Shown here: positions 52,973 to 62,575 of the stretch, in pieces | Position numbering within the stretch: position 1 is the first letter of the stretch | Layout: each line of letters begins with the position of its first letter | Assembly (NCBI GenBank): GCA_028289195.1 | Contig: JANQQR010000003.1 | Location: forward strand, 30,007-94,006 | From: Phycisphaerales bacterium | Lineage (GTDB): Bacteria; Planctomycetota; Phycisphaerae; Phycisphaerales; UBA1924 | Direction: 5' to 3' | DNA: 64,000 bases | Notes under the pieces: model-generated | The model's input: only the letters and a program-made list of their open reading frames with translations | The model's database searches: none | What the model was told of the DNA's origin: nothing | Program-made: the position numbers and the translations under genes

Positions 52973-53650
52973 TTATCGGCCCGCGGCGTCGCCGAGCTGC
53001 GATTGGGCCTCGCCGGGGGTCTCCACGACGCCCCGCACCGTCACGATCTTCCCCGTCAGGGCGTCCACGAACTCGACGCCGATCGCCACGGCCCCGTCGC
53101 CCGGCCGGATCGGCTCGGTGAGCGGGATCCGGATCGTGTAGTGCGTGCCCGTGATCCCCGCGCGATAGGCCTCGCGGAGTTCGGGGGCGCTCAGGACCGC
53201 CGAGCCCAGCTGGCGGGCAGGGTCGGTGCCCTCGGGCAGCAGGTCCGCCCGGACGATCAGGTCCCCGACGATCTGGACGAACCGGCCGCGGGCGTCTCTG
53301 GGGGTGACGTAGACGTCGACCACGTCGAACCCGGCCGAATCACCCGAATGGGTGGGTCCGGTCAGGCGCCCGAGTTCCAGGCGCACGCATCGCGGGATCG
53401 CCTGGCGCACGTCGGCGGTCAGCTGCGAGCCCTCGCGCTCCAGCGCGCGGCTCATCTCGGCGACGTTGGCGAGCGCCTCGTCGCGCTCGCCGCGCAGGCG
53501 GACGACCTCGGCTTCCAGGTCGTCGACGCGGCGCCGGAGGTCGTCGTTTTCGTTGTCGAAGTTCTTGGGGCCGGAACTGCAGGAGACACCCGTCAGCGCG
53601 AGGAGCGTTGAGAGTCCCACGATCAGGGGTGCTCTGACGTGCCGGGTCAT
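52973..53650 (-). CDS. Coiled-coil lipoprotein, 225 aa
   Basis: The signal peptide (about residues 7-22, [16 protein letters not shown]) ends with a lipobox cysteine at about 22. A short coiled coil follows (about 32-65, [20 protein letters not shown]), then a beta-rich domain (about 80-225: [62 protein letters not shown]). No family is recognised. ATG 53650 overlaps the stop of clpP by 4 nt, so the two are translationally coupled, an odd pairing of a cytoplasmic protease subunit with a periplasmic lipoprotein. Confidence 0.72.
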   Translation of the reverse strand: MTRHVRAPLIVGLSTLLALTGVSCSSGPKNFDNENDDLRRRVDDLEAEVVRLRGERDEALANVAEMSRALEREGSQLTADVRQAIPRCVRLELGRLTGPTHSGDSAGFDVVDVYVTPRDARGRFVQIVGDLIVRADLLPEGTDPARQLGSAVLSAPELREAYRAGITGTHYTIRIPLTEPIRPGDGAVAIGVEFVDALTGKIVTVRGVVETPGEAQSQLGDAAGR

Positions 53651-54276
53651 TCGTCGTCGGGTTGCGCAGCTCGCCCGTTGCTGGAGGGCATGTTGGTCAG
53701 GACGCGATCGATGAGTCCGTACTCGAGCATCTCGTTGTCGTCGAGCCACTTGTTGCGATCGCAGTCGGCCTCGATGGTCTCGAAGGGCTTGCCGGTGGCG
53801 TCGGAGTAGAGGTTGTAGAGGCGATCGCGCAGGCGGATCATCTCGCGGGCCTCGATCTCGAGGTCGGTCGCCTGGCCCTCCATGACACCCCCGAGCAGGG
53901 GCTGGTGCATGAGGTTGCGCGCGTTGCGCAGGGCGAATCGCTTGCCCTTGGTGCCGCAGCAGGCGATGACCGAGCCCATGCTCGCGGCCTGCCCGACGAT
54001 GTAGGTGCAGATCTCGGGCTGGACGAACATCAGGGTGTCCACGATCGCGAGGCCGGCTGTGACCGAGCCGCCGGGCGAGTTGATGTAGACGTGGATGTCG
54101 CTCTTGGGGTCCTCGTTGGCGAGGAAGAGGATCTGGGCGATGACGAGGTTGGCGATGTCGTCGTCCACGCCGCCGCCGAGGAAGATGATCCGGTCGCGCA
54201 GCAGGCGGCTGTAGATGTCGTAGGAGCGCTCGCCGCGTCCGGTCTTTTCGATAACGATGGGTACCAGCATCGACAT
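53647..54276 (-). CDS. clpP: ATP-dependent Clp protease proteolytic subunit (copy 1)
   Basis: Barrel-forming serine protease subunit of the Clp complex. The nucleophile Ser is in [13 protein letters not shown] (about residues 96-108), the His in [14 protein letters not shown] (about 122-135), and the Asp in the D-rich C-terminal half ([19 protein letters not shown]). [20 protein letters not shown] (about 28-47) and [14 protein letters not shown] are the usual anchors. Length 209 is normal. ATG 54276 is used, with another ATG at 54270. A second clpP gene lies 71 nt upstream and a lipoprotein gene is coupled downstream. ClpX or ClpA are not in the window. Confidence 0.94.
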   Translation of the reverse strand: MSMLVPIVIEKTGRGERSYDIYSRLLRDRIIFLGGGVDDDIANLVIAQILFLANEDPKSDIHVYINSPGGSVTAGLAIVDTLMFVQPEICTYIVGQAASMGSVIACCGTKGKRFALRNARNLMHQPLLGGVMEGQATDLEIEAREMIRLRDRLYNLYSDATGKPFETIEADCDRNKWLDDNEMLEYGLIDRVLTNMPSSNGRAAQPDDE

Positions 54277-54347
54277 GTGGGGCAGCCTCTCAGCCTGTTC
54301 TCGTCCTGGGTGGTTGTGTCTCGTCCGTGAAAGCGAAGCGGTGTCGA

Positions 54348-54938
54348 TCAGGCGGGTGCGGGCACCGCGGCCTTGGGGTCGTCGAACGAGAGGATCTCGT
54401 CCACGAGCCCGTAGGCCTTGGCCTCGTCGGCATCGAAGTACTTGTCGCGCTCGGCGTCGGCCTGGATCTGCTCGACGTCCTGGCCGGTGTGCGACGCGAA
54501 GATCTCGTTGAGCGTCTTCTTGGACTTGATGATCTGCTCGGCCTGGATCTTGATGTCGGCCGTCTGGCCGTACACGCCGCCGTAGGGCTGGTGGATCATC
54601 ACCTTGGCGTGGGGCAGGCAATAGCGCTTGCCGGCTTCGCCGGCGGCGAGCAGCAGGGCGGCGCCGGAGTAGGCGCGACCGACGCAGTAGGTCGCGACCT
54701 TGGAGCTCAGGAAGCGCATCGTGTCATAGATGGCGAGCGTGTCGTCGACGACGCCGCCCGGGGAGTTGATGTAGAAATTGATGTCCTGGCCCTTCTTCTG
54801 GTTCTCCAGATAGAGCATCTGCATCATGATGCGGGCGGCCGAGGCGTGGTTGATCTCGCCGAAGAGGAAGACGACGCGATTCTCGAGCAGCAGCTCGTCG
54901 ATCGTCATCTCTCGTGTGCGCTGGTAGGAAATCGACAT
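54348..54938 (-). CDS. clpP: ATP-dependent Clp protease proteolytic subunit (copy 2)
   Basis: A second ClpP, sharing about the same fold. [20 protein letters not shown] (about residues 20-39), [18 protein letters not shown] (about 57-74), and the nucleophile segment [14 protein letters not shown] (about 87-100), where most ClpP have GQAASMGA. The serine itself is kept; the flanking Ala-Met is changed. The histidine segment [12 protein letters not shown] is intact (about 113), and [22 protein letters not shown] C-terminus follows (here [20 protein letters not shown]). Length 196. Two adjacent clpP genes usually give mixed rings. ATG 54938 is divergent from a phosphoesterase gene 279 nt away. 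Confidence 0.94.
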   Translation of the reverse strand: MSISYQRTREMTIDELLLENRVVFLFGEINHASAARIMMQMLYLENQKKGQDINFYINSPGGVVDDTLAIYDTMRFLSSKVATYCVGRAYSGAALLLAAGEAGKRYCLPHAKVMIHQPYGGVYGQTADIKIQAEQIIKSKKTLNEIFASHTGQDVEQIQADAERDKYFDADEAKAYGLVDEILSFDDPKAAVPAPA

Positions 54939-55121
54939 CGGTGCTCATCCCTGAACTGCGGATCCGTCTGGGTCTTTCCGTCTGGCCGGCCCGGGCGGAC
55001 CGCCGGGTCCGGGCCGAGGGGCATGATATGGCGACGCACCGGCCCGGGAGGCGCCGAGAACGTCCGGATCGAGACTATCGGTCCGATCCCGGCGTCGCTC
55101 CGGCCGAATCCTCGCGTGGCG

Positions 55122-55151
55122 TTGACGCTCGCGGGCGGGGGCGAGTAGCAT
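55122..55151 (+). promoter_or_regulatory. Possible promoter of the phosphoesterase gene
   Basis: TTGACG (55122-55127) and TAGCAT (55146-55151) are spaced by 18 nt, upstream of GTG 55218. It lies in the 279-nt divergent region between clpP copy 2 and this gene. A GC-rich inverted repeat (GGCCCGG/CCGGGCC, around 54985-55015) lies in the same region. Confidence 0.4.
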
Positions 55152-55217
55152 CGTCCGTTCGCGCCCGGACCGGTCCGAGGCGACCCCGGGCGCGGACCAC
55201 TCCAGAGAATCCCCACC

Positions 55218-55997
55218 GTGTCCACCGCGATCATCAGCGATATCCATGGCAACGCAGTCGCCCTGAAAGCGGTGCTCGAAGACATCAAGTCCAGGGGCGT
55301 GGAGCGCATCATCTGCCTGGGCGACATCGTCGGGTACGGCCCGGATCCGCTCGAATGCGTCGATCTCGTCTCCGAGCACTGCGACTGGTCGCTCCTGGGG
55401 AACCACGACTTCGGGGTGCTCTACGAGCCGACCAACTTCAATCCGGCCGCGGAGTCCGCGGCGTTCTGGACGCGTTCGGCATTCGATAACGAGGAGGACG
55501 ATGCCGCCCGCGCCCGGCGCTACGAGTTCCTCGGTCGCCTGCGCGTCCGGGTCTCGGACAAGCTCAACGGGACCGCCAAGCCGGTGCTGGCAGTCCACGG
55601 CTCGCCCCGCCGGCCGATCAACGAGTACATCTTCCCCGACGACGTGATCAACGCGACCGACAAGATGCGGGCGATCTTCGAGCACGTCGATTCCCTGTGC
55701 ATCGTCGGCCACACCCACGTGCCGGGCGTGTTCACCGACGAGCCCGACTTCTATCCGCCCGACGAGATCGGCGAAAACTGCACCTACAAGTTCCAACAAG
55801 ATGAACGGGCGATCGTCAACGTCGGCTCCGTCGGCCAGCCGCGGGACCACAACCCCCGGGCCAGCTACGCGGTGCTGCACGACGACCGTCTCGAGTTCTT
55901 CCGGGTGGAGTACGACATCGAAGAGACGGCGCGGAAGATCAAGGCCATCCCCGAGCTGAACGACTGGCTCGCCGACCGTCTGTACGAAGGACGCTGA
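55218..55997 (+). CDS. Calcineurin-like metallophosphoesterase (YfcE/diadenosine-tetraphosphatase-like)
   Basis: Binuclear metal phosphoesterase. The first metal motif is IISDIHGNAVAL (about residues 5-16, D-x-H), the second ICLGDIVGYGPDP (about 32-44, GD), the third LLGNHDFG (about 60, GNHD). A later histidine is in LAVHGSPRRP (about 125) and the last pair is IVGHTHVPG (about 163, GHxH). NVGSVGQPRDHN (about 200) is also typical. Length of 259 fits single-domain members. Substrate may be a nucleotide, phosphodiester or phosphoprotein. GTG 55218 is the start. It is 55 nt upstream of yidC. Confidence 0.9.
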   Translation: MSTAIISDIHGNAVALKAVLEDIKSRGVERIICLGDIVGYGPDPLECVDLVSEHCDWSLLGNHDFGVLYEPTNFNPAAESAAFWTRSAFDNEEDDAARARRYEFLGRLRVRVSDKLNGTAKPVLAVHGSPRRPINEYIFPDDVINATDKMRAIFEHVDSLCIVGHTHVPGVFTDEPDFYPPDEIGENCTYKFQQDERAIVNVGSVGQPRDHNPRASYAVLHDDRLEFFRVEYDIEETARKIKAIPELNDWLADRLYEGR

Positions 55998-56052
55998 GGC
56001 ACAGGCCCCGCGTCCCGCACGGACCGATCGGGCCCAGGCGCTCCACACGACC

Positions 56053-58386
56053 ATGCCCGCCGAACAAAAGAGCGATGCAAGCAACCTCCTCCGGCTGATC
56101 GTGCCCGTCGTCGTCATCGCGCTGGGCGTGGCGTTCATCGTGCTGATGAACACCGGCGCGGGTTCCGGCCAGCCCCAGGCCCAGAACGCCCCCGGAAGCC
56201 CCGAAGCGCTCGAACAGGCTGCACCGTCCGAGCAGATCGAGCAGGACTCAGCCCCTGCTGAATCCCAGCCCGGCGACGACACGCCGGCGCAGCCCGAGAG
56301 CACGCAGGACGCCGAGCCGTCGCCGACCGAGCCCATCGTCGAGGACACGCCGGCGCAGGGCGACCCGTCTGTTGAGGATCAGACCACTCAGGCGACGCCC
56401 GTGCAGGACGCCGGCACGGGGATGCGCGCCCTGGGAGTCGAAGCCCCAGCGACCGCCCCCGCGTCGCTGGGCAGCCTCGACCCCGCCAGCGGATTCGCCT
56501 CCGAGATCGAGTTCACCCGGTTCGGCGCCGGCATCGAGGCGATCACGCTCACCAACTACTTCGACACCATCAAGCGCCAGAACAACTACGAGCTCCAGCG
56601 CCTGCGCACCGGCCTGGCCCAGAACGGGCAGACCGTGCTGCTCGCGTCGCTCGCGGCACGCGGTGTGTACGTCAACGGCCAATGGGTCGACCTCTTCAGC
56701 GCACCGAGCGGTGCCCCCGTGTGGAGCGAGACCGCGCCCGGCTCGTTCGTCGCCACCATCGTCGATGACGCGGGCGCGCCGATGCTCTCGCTCGAGCGCG
56801 CGTACGACTTCCAGCCCGGGAGCTTCGAGCTCACCGTGCGCCAGACGGTGCAGAACCTCTCGGACGAGCCGGTCGACATCACCTGGCTGCAGTACGGCCC
56901 GATCGACCTGCCCGTCGATCAGTCCGGCTACCGGCTCGACCTGCGACGGGTGCGCTTCGGCTACCTGCTGACACAGCGCCGCGACCCGTCGCGCCAGCTC
57001 GTGCAGGCCGACGGCGAACTGACCTCGCGCTCCAAGGTGATCGATCGGCGCGAGAACGGCGACAACATCGTCTGGCCCCGCGAGAACTTCAAACACGCCG
57101 CCGAGCCGGTGTGGATGGCGCAGACTAGCCGGTACTTCGTCTTCGCGGTGCACCCGATGCTCGAGCGGAGCGTCGCCGAGGCCCACAACAGCGACCCGGT
57201 CGCTAACCCGCTGACCAAGAGCCTTGACCTCGCCGGCGAGGTCTACTCGGTGGTCTGGCCGGACCCGATCGCCCCGAGCGAAGAGAGCCTGCTGCTGCAG
57301 ATGAACAGCAGGCCGTTCCGCGTCGAAGCCGGGCAGACGCAGGACCTCTCGTTCATGGCCTACGCCGGCCCGCTGGGCAAGCGACAGCTCAGTGCGCGCA
57401 TCAACCCGGTGTTCGAGGCGCTCGGGCTGCGTGACATGGTGGTCTACAACATCGGCGGGCCCTGCGCGTTCTGCACCTTCCAGCCGCTGGCAAAGGGGCT
57501 GCTGTGGACGCTGGGGTTCTTCCACGACTACCTGGTGTTCGACTGGGCCCTTGCGATCATGCTGCTGGTGGTGTGCGTGCGCACCGTGCTGCACCCGATC
57601 ACCAAGAAGTCGCAGATCGGCATCATGCGATTCAGCAAGCAGATGCAGCGCCTGGCCCCCAAGCAACAGAAGCTCCGCGAGCGCTACAAGGACGACCCCA
57701 AGCGCATGCAGCAGGAGATGATGAAGCTGATGAAGGAGGAGGGCGTCAGCTACGCCGGCATGCTCGGCTGCCTGCCGATGTTCCTCCAGACGCCCATCTG
57801 GGTGGCGCTCTACGCGATGCTCTACTTCGCCTTCGACCTCCGCCACGAGGCGGCGTTCTTTGGCGTGTTCCAGAACGTCACCGGCGGCTCGTGGTCGTTC
57901 CTCGCCGACCTCTCGTCCGCCGACCACTTCATCGATTTCGGCCAGCCCCTGTTCTCGCTGCCGCTGTTCGGCACGGTGTCGGGGTTCAACATCCTGCCGC
58001 TGCTGCTGGGTCTGGTGTTCTTCCTCCAGCAGAAGTACCTCACGCCCCCGCCCTCACCCAACATGACGCCCGAGCAGCTGCAGCAGCAGAAGATCATGAA
58101 GGTGATGATGGTGATCATGTTCCCGGTGCTGATGTACAACGCACCGAGCGGGCTGAGCCTCTACTTCATCACCAACAGCGCCCTGGGAATCCTCGAGAGC
58201 CGCTACATCCGCTCGCACGTGGATAAGGAAGACCTCGAGTCGCCCAAGGAAGCCGCGATCGGCCCCGCCCAGCGGGCGATGATGGGCCAGCCGTCGCGCA
58301 AGAAGGTCAAGAACCAGGCGCCGGCCAACCCCTTCGGCAAGAAGCGCTCGGACGCACCGAAGCGCTTCAAGGACCGCAACAAGTAG
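56053..58386 (+). CDS. yidC: Membrane protein insertase YidC
   Basis: Inner-membrane insertase that folds proteins with or without SecYEG. The N-terminal helix lies at about residues 15-33 ([18 protein letters not shown]). An acidic Pro/Gln/Glu-rich linker (about 35-130) leads to the periplasmic beta domain (about 140-455). The conserved core, about 475-735, holds five helices, with [20 protein letters not shown] and [19 protein letters not shown] as signatures. The tail is basic ([15 protein letters not shown]). At 777 residues it is long because of the linker. Its start lies 55 nt after the phosphoesterase gene. mnmE follows, as in many bacteria. Confidence 0.95.
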   Translation: MPAEQKSDASNLLRLIVPVVVIALGVAFIVLMNTGAGSGQPQAQNAPGSPEALEQAAPSEQIEQDSAPAESQPGDDTPAQPESTQDAEPSPTEPIVEDTPAQGDPSVEDQTTQATPVQDAGTGMRALGVEAPATAPASLGSLDPASGFASEIEFTRFGAGIEAITLTNYFDTIKRQNNYELQRLRTGLAQNGQTVLLASLAARGVYVNGQWVDLFSAPSGAPVWSETAPGSFVATIVDDAGAPMLSLERAYDFQPGSFELTVRQTVQNLSDEPVDITWLQYGPIDLPVDQSGYRLDLRRVRFGYLLTQRRDPSRQLVQADGELTSRSKVIDRRENGDNIVWPRENFKHAAEPVWMAQTSRYFVFAVHPMLERSVAEAHNSDPVANPLTKSLDLAGEVYSVVWPDPIAPSEESLLLQMNSRPFRVEAGQTQDLSFMAYAGPLGKRQLSARINPVFEALGLRDMVVYNIGGPCAFCTFQPLAKGLLWTLGFFHDYLVFDWALAIMLLVVCVRTVLHPITKKSQIGIMRFSKQMQRLAPKQQKLRERYKDDPKRMQQEMMKLMKEEGVSYAGMLGCLPMFLQTPIWVALYAMLYFAFDLRHEAAFFGVFQNVTGGSWSFLADLSSADHFIDFGQPLFSLPLFGTVSGFNILPLLLGLVFFLQQKYLTPPPSPNMTPEQLQQQKIMKVMMVIMFPVLMYNAPSGLSLYFITNSALGILESRYIRSHVDKEDLESPKEAAIGPAQRAMMGQPSRKKVKNQAPANPFGKKRSDAPKRFKDRNK

Positions 58387-58423
58387 CAGCAGCCCGCCCC
58401 GCGCGGGAGGACGGGCCCCGGCC

Positions 58424-59800
58424 ATGCCCACAGGCGACACGATCATCGCGCCGGCGTCGGGCAGCGGTCGATCGGAGCGCGCGATCGTGCGCATCAGCGG
58501 GCCGGCCACCCGCTCGCTCCTCGAGACGATCTGCGCTGGCCCCCCGTTGTCGCCTGGACCCGCCATCGTGCAGCTGCGCGTGCCGACCGATTCGGGCGAT
58601 CGCGAGCTGAGCGCACGCCTGCTGCTGTTCCGCGCCCCGCGCTCCTACACGGGCGAAGACGGCGCCGAGATCCAGCTCCCGGGCAATCCCGCGCTTGTCG
58701 AACGGATCATCGAACGATTGATCAACGCCGGCGACGGCTCTGTGCGACGGGCCCGCCCCGGCGAGTTCACCGCCCGCGCGTTCCTCGCCGGCAAGCTCAC
58801 GCTCGCCCAGGCCGAGGGCGTGCAGGCCCTCATCGCGGCGCGCACGAGCGCGGAACTCGATGCCGGCGATCGCCTGCTCCGTGGTGAAACCGGCGCCGAA
58901 CTGCGCAACTTGGCGGACGAGATCGCGACATGCTTGGCGCTCGTCGAGGCGGGCATCGACTTCACGGATCAGGAAGACGTCGTGGCCATCGGCCCCGAGG
59001 CGCTGGACGAGCGCCTCTCGGGTGTGATCAACGCGATCAACACCCTCGCGGGCCCCGGCGTGCCGAGCGAGCAACGCCGGACCCTGGCGCGCGTCGCCCT
59101 CGTCGGGCGCCCGAGCGCGGGCAAGTCCACGCTGTTCAACGCCCTGCTCGGGCGCGAGCGGGCGCTCGTCGACGAGGCGCCCGGCACCACGCGTGATGCC
59201 ATCGAAGAGACGCTTCCCCTGCCCGGGCCGGGCCTTGCCGGAGCCTCACGCGAGGCGACCCTCATCGACCTCGCCGGGCTCGACGCTTCGCTGGGCGTGC
59301 GCTCGGCACCCGATCAGGCCGCCCAGCACGCGGCTCAGAATGCCATCGAGAGCGCCGACATCCTCGTGCTCTGCGACCCGAGCGGGAGGTTCGACCTCTC
59401 GCTGCCCCCGAGTCCCACGCTGCGCGTGCAGACCAAGGCCGACCTGGTGGGCACGACCGGCGACGGCGCCGGATCGCTCGGCGTGTGCGCGCTCGACGGC
59501 TGGAACCTCGACGCGCTCAGGCGCGCCATCGCGGATGCGATCGACGCGCTCGAGCCGGGTTCGGACGCGGAGTCGAGCGTGATCCCGCGCCATCGCGCGG
59601 CGCTGGTCGAAGCCAGGCGCCACTTGGAGGGCTGCCGAGAGTTGGTTGCGCCCGATCTGGGCGAGCGCCACGTCTCGGAGCCGGAACTGGTCGCGGGCGC
59701 GTTGCGGGCGGCGCTCGACGAGATCGGCGGTGTTGCGGGTGAGGTGAGCCCGGACGACGTGATCGGGCGGATCTTTGCGTCGTTCTGTGTGGGGAAGTGA
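58424..59800 (+). CDS. mnmE: tRNA modification GTPase MnmE
   Basis: GTPase that, with MnmG, modifies U34 of certain tRNAs to 5-carboxymethylaminomethyl-type uridine. An N-terminal tetrahydrofolate-binding domain covers about residues 1-120 ([39 protein letters not shown]). The GTPase domain is at about 220-380: Walker [10 protein letters not shown] (about 228), [10 protein letters not shown] (switch I), DLAGLD (switch II) and QTKADL, a TKxD variant of NKxD. The last residues are FCVGK, the C-terminal CxGK motif with the functional cysteine. Length is 458, as normal. It follows yidC by 37 nt. Confidence 0.95.
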   Translation: MPTGDTIIAPASGSGRSERAIVRISGPATRSLLETICAGPPLSPGPAIVQLRVPTDSGDRELSARLLLFRAPRSYTGEDGAEIQLPGNPALVERIIERLINAGDGSVRRARPGEFTARAFLAGKLTLAQAEGVQALIAARTSAELDAGDRLLRGETGAELRNLADEIATCLALVEAGIDFTDQEDVVAIGPEALDERLSGVINAINTLAGPGVPSEQRRTLARVALVGRPSAGKSTLFNALLGRERALVDEAPGTTRDAIEETLPLPGPGLAGASREATLIDLAGLDASLGVRSAPDQAAQHAAQNAIESADILVLCDPSGRFDLSLPPSPTLRVQTKADLVGTTGDGAGSLGVCALDGWNLDALRRAIADAIDALEPGSDAESSVIPRHRAALVEARRHLEGCRELVAPDLGERHVSEPELVAGALRAALDEIGGVAGEVSPDDVIGRIFASFCVGK

Positions 59801-59848
59801 GGAATCACCGCGGAGGACACGGAGATCACGGAGAAGGTGAGGAGATTG

Positions 59849-60331
59849 ATGGACCAAGACTCGATCGGGCGAGATCTGATGAGTGCACTCCGTGAGTTAC
59901 ACGCGGATGCAGATTCCACGGGATTCGATGAAGGGGACGCTCTGCATGCCTGGGGAGACCCGGTGCATTGCCTCATGTACGCGCAGCTGCTCTGGCCTGA
60001 GTTTGTTGTCGTTGATGGGCACGTGTTCCTGAGGTTCTTCGCACCGGAACCGCCGGCGCCGGGCAGCGTGCCGGCGCGTGGAACCGAGGAGCCGGGTGCC
60101 CTCGCTGGCTACAACTGGATCGAGGTGGGGTACCTGTTCGCGTCTCGTGCTGGGAGCGACGAGATGGGCCGAGTGCTCGCGAATGTCCTGCGAGAGATCT
60201 GGTCCGCGAAGCTTCTTCGGGACTTTCCCGACCGTGAGTTTTCGGTGCGGGTGCTCGAACCGGAACAGACTGGGTCAGTGGTCGGCGTGGGATTCGAGGA
60301 AGTGAATGCTGGTCAGGGGCGATCCGTTTGA
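59849..60331 (+). CDS. Hypothetical protein, 160 aa
   Basis: Soluble protein of unknown function. Residues about 30-60 (ALHAWGDPVHCLMYAQLLWP) and 75-100 (VFLRFFAPEPPAPG) suggest an alpha/beta domain, followed by a helix (MGRVLANVLREIWSAKLLRD) and a strand-turn (FSVRVLEPEQTG). A GAGGAGA ribosome site 6 nt before ATG 59849 fixes the start over the GTG at 59837. The codon use is less GC-biased than that of neighbours. Upstream, between mnmE and this gene, short CACGGAG-type direct repeats occur at 59807-59835. No family is recognised. Confidence 0.6.
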   Translation: MDQDSIGRDLMSALRELHADADSTGFDEGDALHAWGDPVHCLMYAQLLWPEFVVVDGHVFLRFFAPEPPAPGSVPARGTEEPGALAGYNWIEVGYLFASRAGSDEMGRVLANVLREIWSAKLLRDFPDREFSVRVLEPEQTGSVVGVGFEEVNAGQGRSV

Positions 60332-60334
60332 CTC

Positions 60335-60793
60335 TCAGTCAATCCGCTCCATGAACCGATCCAGGTACCGCTCGCAGAACGCGTCGATCGCGCTCGCCGT
60401 TGCCGACTGCTCGTTGCCCCAGCAGCACGCCGTGAGATCGAGGAAGTCGGTGTCGAGCTGCACGCTCAGCACGTTGTCGATCGCGAAGGCGCTCGGCACC
60501 TTGTCGGCCAGGTAGGCGGTCAGGGCGTTCACGCCGGGGGGGCCCACCGAGATGGTCGGGCGCGAGCGCAGTTCGTCGGCGTTGAGGTACCACAGGTCGG
60601 TGCAGACGATCACCTCGGGCGCAGCGTCGGGTGATGAGGCGTGCTCGGCGTCGAGCCAGGCCAGCAGGCGCTCGCGCAGGCGATAGGCCAGCGGGCGATC
60701 GGTGACTTCGGCGCGCAGGTGCGCGCCGACGACGATCAGGATCGCGCTGGACGTGTCGATCTGCTCGGGACGGGCGTCGGGGGGCGGGGTCAT
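60335..60793 (-). CDS. Hypothetical protein, about 152 aa
   Basis: Soluble alpha/beta protein of unknown function. SSAILIVVGAHLRAEVTDRP (about residues 16-35) is the first strand-helix, VIVCTDLWYLNADELRSRPT (about 60-79) the second, and a helix-rich part ends the chain (IDAFCERYLDRFMER). The pattern of a strand followed by VGAHLRAE and CTDLWY looks like a small Rossmann-type fold without a nucleotide motif. ATG 60793 is chosen; an ATG at 60823 would add ten residues. It converges on the 160-residue unknown with a 3-nt gap and is divergent from purE. Confidence 0.62.
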   Translation of the reverse strand: MTPPPDARPEQIDTSSAILIVVGAHLRAEVTDRPLAYRLRERLLAWLDAEHASSPDAAPEVIVCTDLWYLNADELRSRPTISVGPPGVNALTAYLADKVPSAFAIDNVLSVQLDTDFLDLTACCWGNEQSATASAIDAFCERYLDRFMERID

Positions 60794-60845
60794 GGGCGAG
60801 ATGCTAGCGGCGGGGTCGGCCATCGCCCGATCGCGCGCGCCCGGC

Positions 60846-60851
60846 TACTAT
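60846..60851 (+). promoter_or_regulatory. TACTAT -10 box, purE
   Basis: TACTAT ends 7 nt before the purE ATG at 60859, with no ribosome site between. It fits the leaderless pattern of this window. Confidence 0.5.
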
Positions 60852-60858
60852 CCGCCTC

Positions 60859-61359
60859 ATGGCAGAGAGCCCCCTCGTCGGCGTCATCATGGGCTCCCAG
60901 AGCGATTGGGAGACGATGCGCCACGCCTGCGACACGCTCGAGTCCCTCGGCGTCCCGCACGAGTCGAAGGTCGTCTCGGCCCATCGCACACCCGACTTGC
61001 TGTTCGAATACGCCTCGGGCGCCGAAGGGCGAGGCCTGCGCGTGATCATCGCCGGGGCCGGCGGAGCCGCCCACCTGCCGGGGATGGCGGCATCCAAGAC
61101 CGTGCTCCCGGTGTTGGGGGTGCCGGTCCAGAGCAAGGCGCTCAGCGGCATGGACTCGCTGCTCTCGATCGCGCAGATGCCCGCGGGGATCCCGGTCGGC
61201 ACGCTGGCGATCGGCAAGGCGGGCGCGACGAACGCCGCGATCCTCGCGGCATCGATGCTCGGCGCGGAGTTCCCCCCGATCCGCGAGGCGCTTCGGGCCT
61301 TCCGCGCCAGCCAGACCGATCGCGTGCTCTCCAACCCGGATCCGGGCGCCGGGTCGTGA
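60859..61359 (+). CDS. purE: N5-carboxyaminoimidazole ribonucleotide mutase
   Basis: Moves the carboxyl group from N5 to C4 of the purine precursor in the step after Pur[18 protein letters not shown] (about residues 7-23) holds the substrate-binding GSxSD motif, [15 protein letters not shown] (about 38) the catalytic histidine, and [14 protein letters not shown] (about 65) the phosphate loop. [20 protein letters not shown] and [18 protein letters not shown] follow. Length of 166 is normal. Start ATG 60859. The stop overlaps the GTG of purK by 4 nt, giving coupled translation. Confidence 0.96.
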   Translation: MAESPLVGVIMGSQSDWETMRHACDTLESLGVPHESKVVSAHRTPDLLFEYASGAEGRGLRVIIAGAGGAAHLPGMAASKTVLPVLGVPVQSKALSGMDSLLSIAQMPAGIPVGTLAIGKAGATNAAILAASMLGAEFPPIREALRAFRASQTDRVLSNPDPGAGS

Positions 61360-62489
61360 CCACAGTCGGCGTGCTCGGAGGCGGGCAGCTGGGCATGATG
61401 CTCGCCCAGGCGGCAACGGGCATCGGCGTGCGCTGCCGTTTCCTGGATCCGAACCACGCCTCGCCCGCCGGTCGCGAGGGCGAGCTGATCGTCGCCGACT
61501 ACGACGACCCCGAGGCACTCGCGCGCCTGTGCGCCGGCGCCGATGCCGCAACCTGCGAGTTCGAGAACGTCCCCGCCAGCGCCGCGTCGTTCGTCAGCCA
61601 GCGCGTGCGCTTCGTGCCCGGTGCCGCGGCGCTGGAGACCGCGCAGGAGCGCTACCGAGAGAACGCCCTGTTCGCGGACCTCGGCGTGCCGACTCCCGCG
61701 TTCGCGCCGGTGGACGATCTTTCGGAGATGGTCCCCGCGCTCGAGCGCGTCGGCCTGCCGGCGGTGTGCAAGACCCGGCGCATGGGCTACGACGGCAAGG
61801 GGCAGTTCATCGTGCGCGACATGCGCGACGCGCCGAAGGCCTGGACGGCGCTCGGGCAGCGCCCGCTGCTCTTCGAGCAGCTGGTGGAGTTCCAGCGCGA
61901 GCTGTCGATCATCGCTGTGCGCGGCGCCGACGGCAGCGAGGCGTTCTACCCGCTCGTCGAGAACCACCACGAGGGGGGGATCCTGCGCCTGACGATCGCG
62001 CCGGCCCCCGGTGTGAGCGCGGAGCTGCAGGCCGAGGCCGAGGGCATCGCGCGGCGCGTGCTCGAGGCGCTGGGCTACATCGGGGTGCTCACGGTCGAGC
62101 TGTTCCACTGCCCTGGTGCGGAGCCCGAGCTGCTCGCCAACGAGATGGCCCCGCGTGTCCACAACTCCGGCCACTGGACCATCGAGGGCGCCGAGTGCAG
62201 CCAGTTCGAGAACCACATCCGCGCCTGCGTGGGGATGGACCTCGGGCCCGCCCGCCCGAAGGGGCCCAGCGCGATGATCAACATCCTCGGCGCGATGCCC
62301 CCGGAGCCGGCGCTCCGCGAGATCGGGTCTCTCGATGGAGTGTTCGTGCACTCCTACGGAAAGGCCGAGCGCCCGGGGCGCAAGATCGGGCACATCACCG
62401 TGGTCGCCGGCGACGAAGCGTCGCGCGACGAGACAACCCGTCGCGTGCTCGATCTGAGCGGGATCGCCGATCCCGGTGCGCACCCCTGA
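61356..62489 (+). CDS. purK: N5-carboxyaminoimidazole ribonucleotide synthase
   Basis: ATP-grasp enzyme that makes N5-CAIR from AIR, bicarbonate and [19 protein letters not shown] (about residues 5-20) is the N-terminal nucleotide-binding motif; TCEFENVPA (about 66) binds substrate. ATP-grasp motifs include [14 protein letters not shown] (about 135) and [20 protein letters not shown] (about 258-277). Length of 377 is normal. GTG 61356 overlaps the purE stop (GTGA). The frame is open upstream through purE, but homology begins here. purE and purK form a unit as in many bacteria. Confidence 0.96.
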   Translation: MTTVGVLGGGQLGMMLAQAATGIGVRCRFLDPNHASPAGREGELIVADYDDPEALARLCAGADAATCEFENVPASAASFVSQRVRFVPGAAALETAQERYRENALFADLGVPTPAFAPVDDLSEMVPALERVGLPAVCKTRRMGYDGKGQFIVRDMRDAPKAWTALGQRPLLFEQLVEFQRELSIIAVRGADGSEAFYPLVENHHEGGILRLTIAPAPGVSAELQAEAEGIARRVLEALGYIGVLTVELFHCPGAEPELLANEMAPRVHNSGHWTIEGAECSQFENHIRACVGMDLGPARPKGPSAMINILGAMPPEPALREIGSLDGVFVHSYGKAERPGRKIGHITVVAGDEASRDETTRRVLDLSGIADPGAHP

Positions 62490-62575
62490 CCGGGCGATCG
62501 GGGGCGGGACCGGAAGCGGTTATGATCGCCCGCCACTGACTTCGGAGAAGGGAGCGGGCGCACCGGGCGCGAGTC

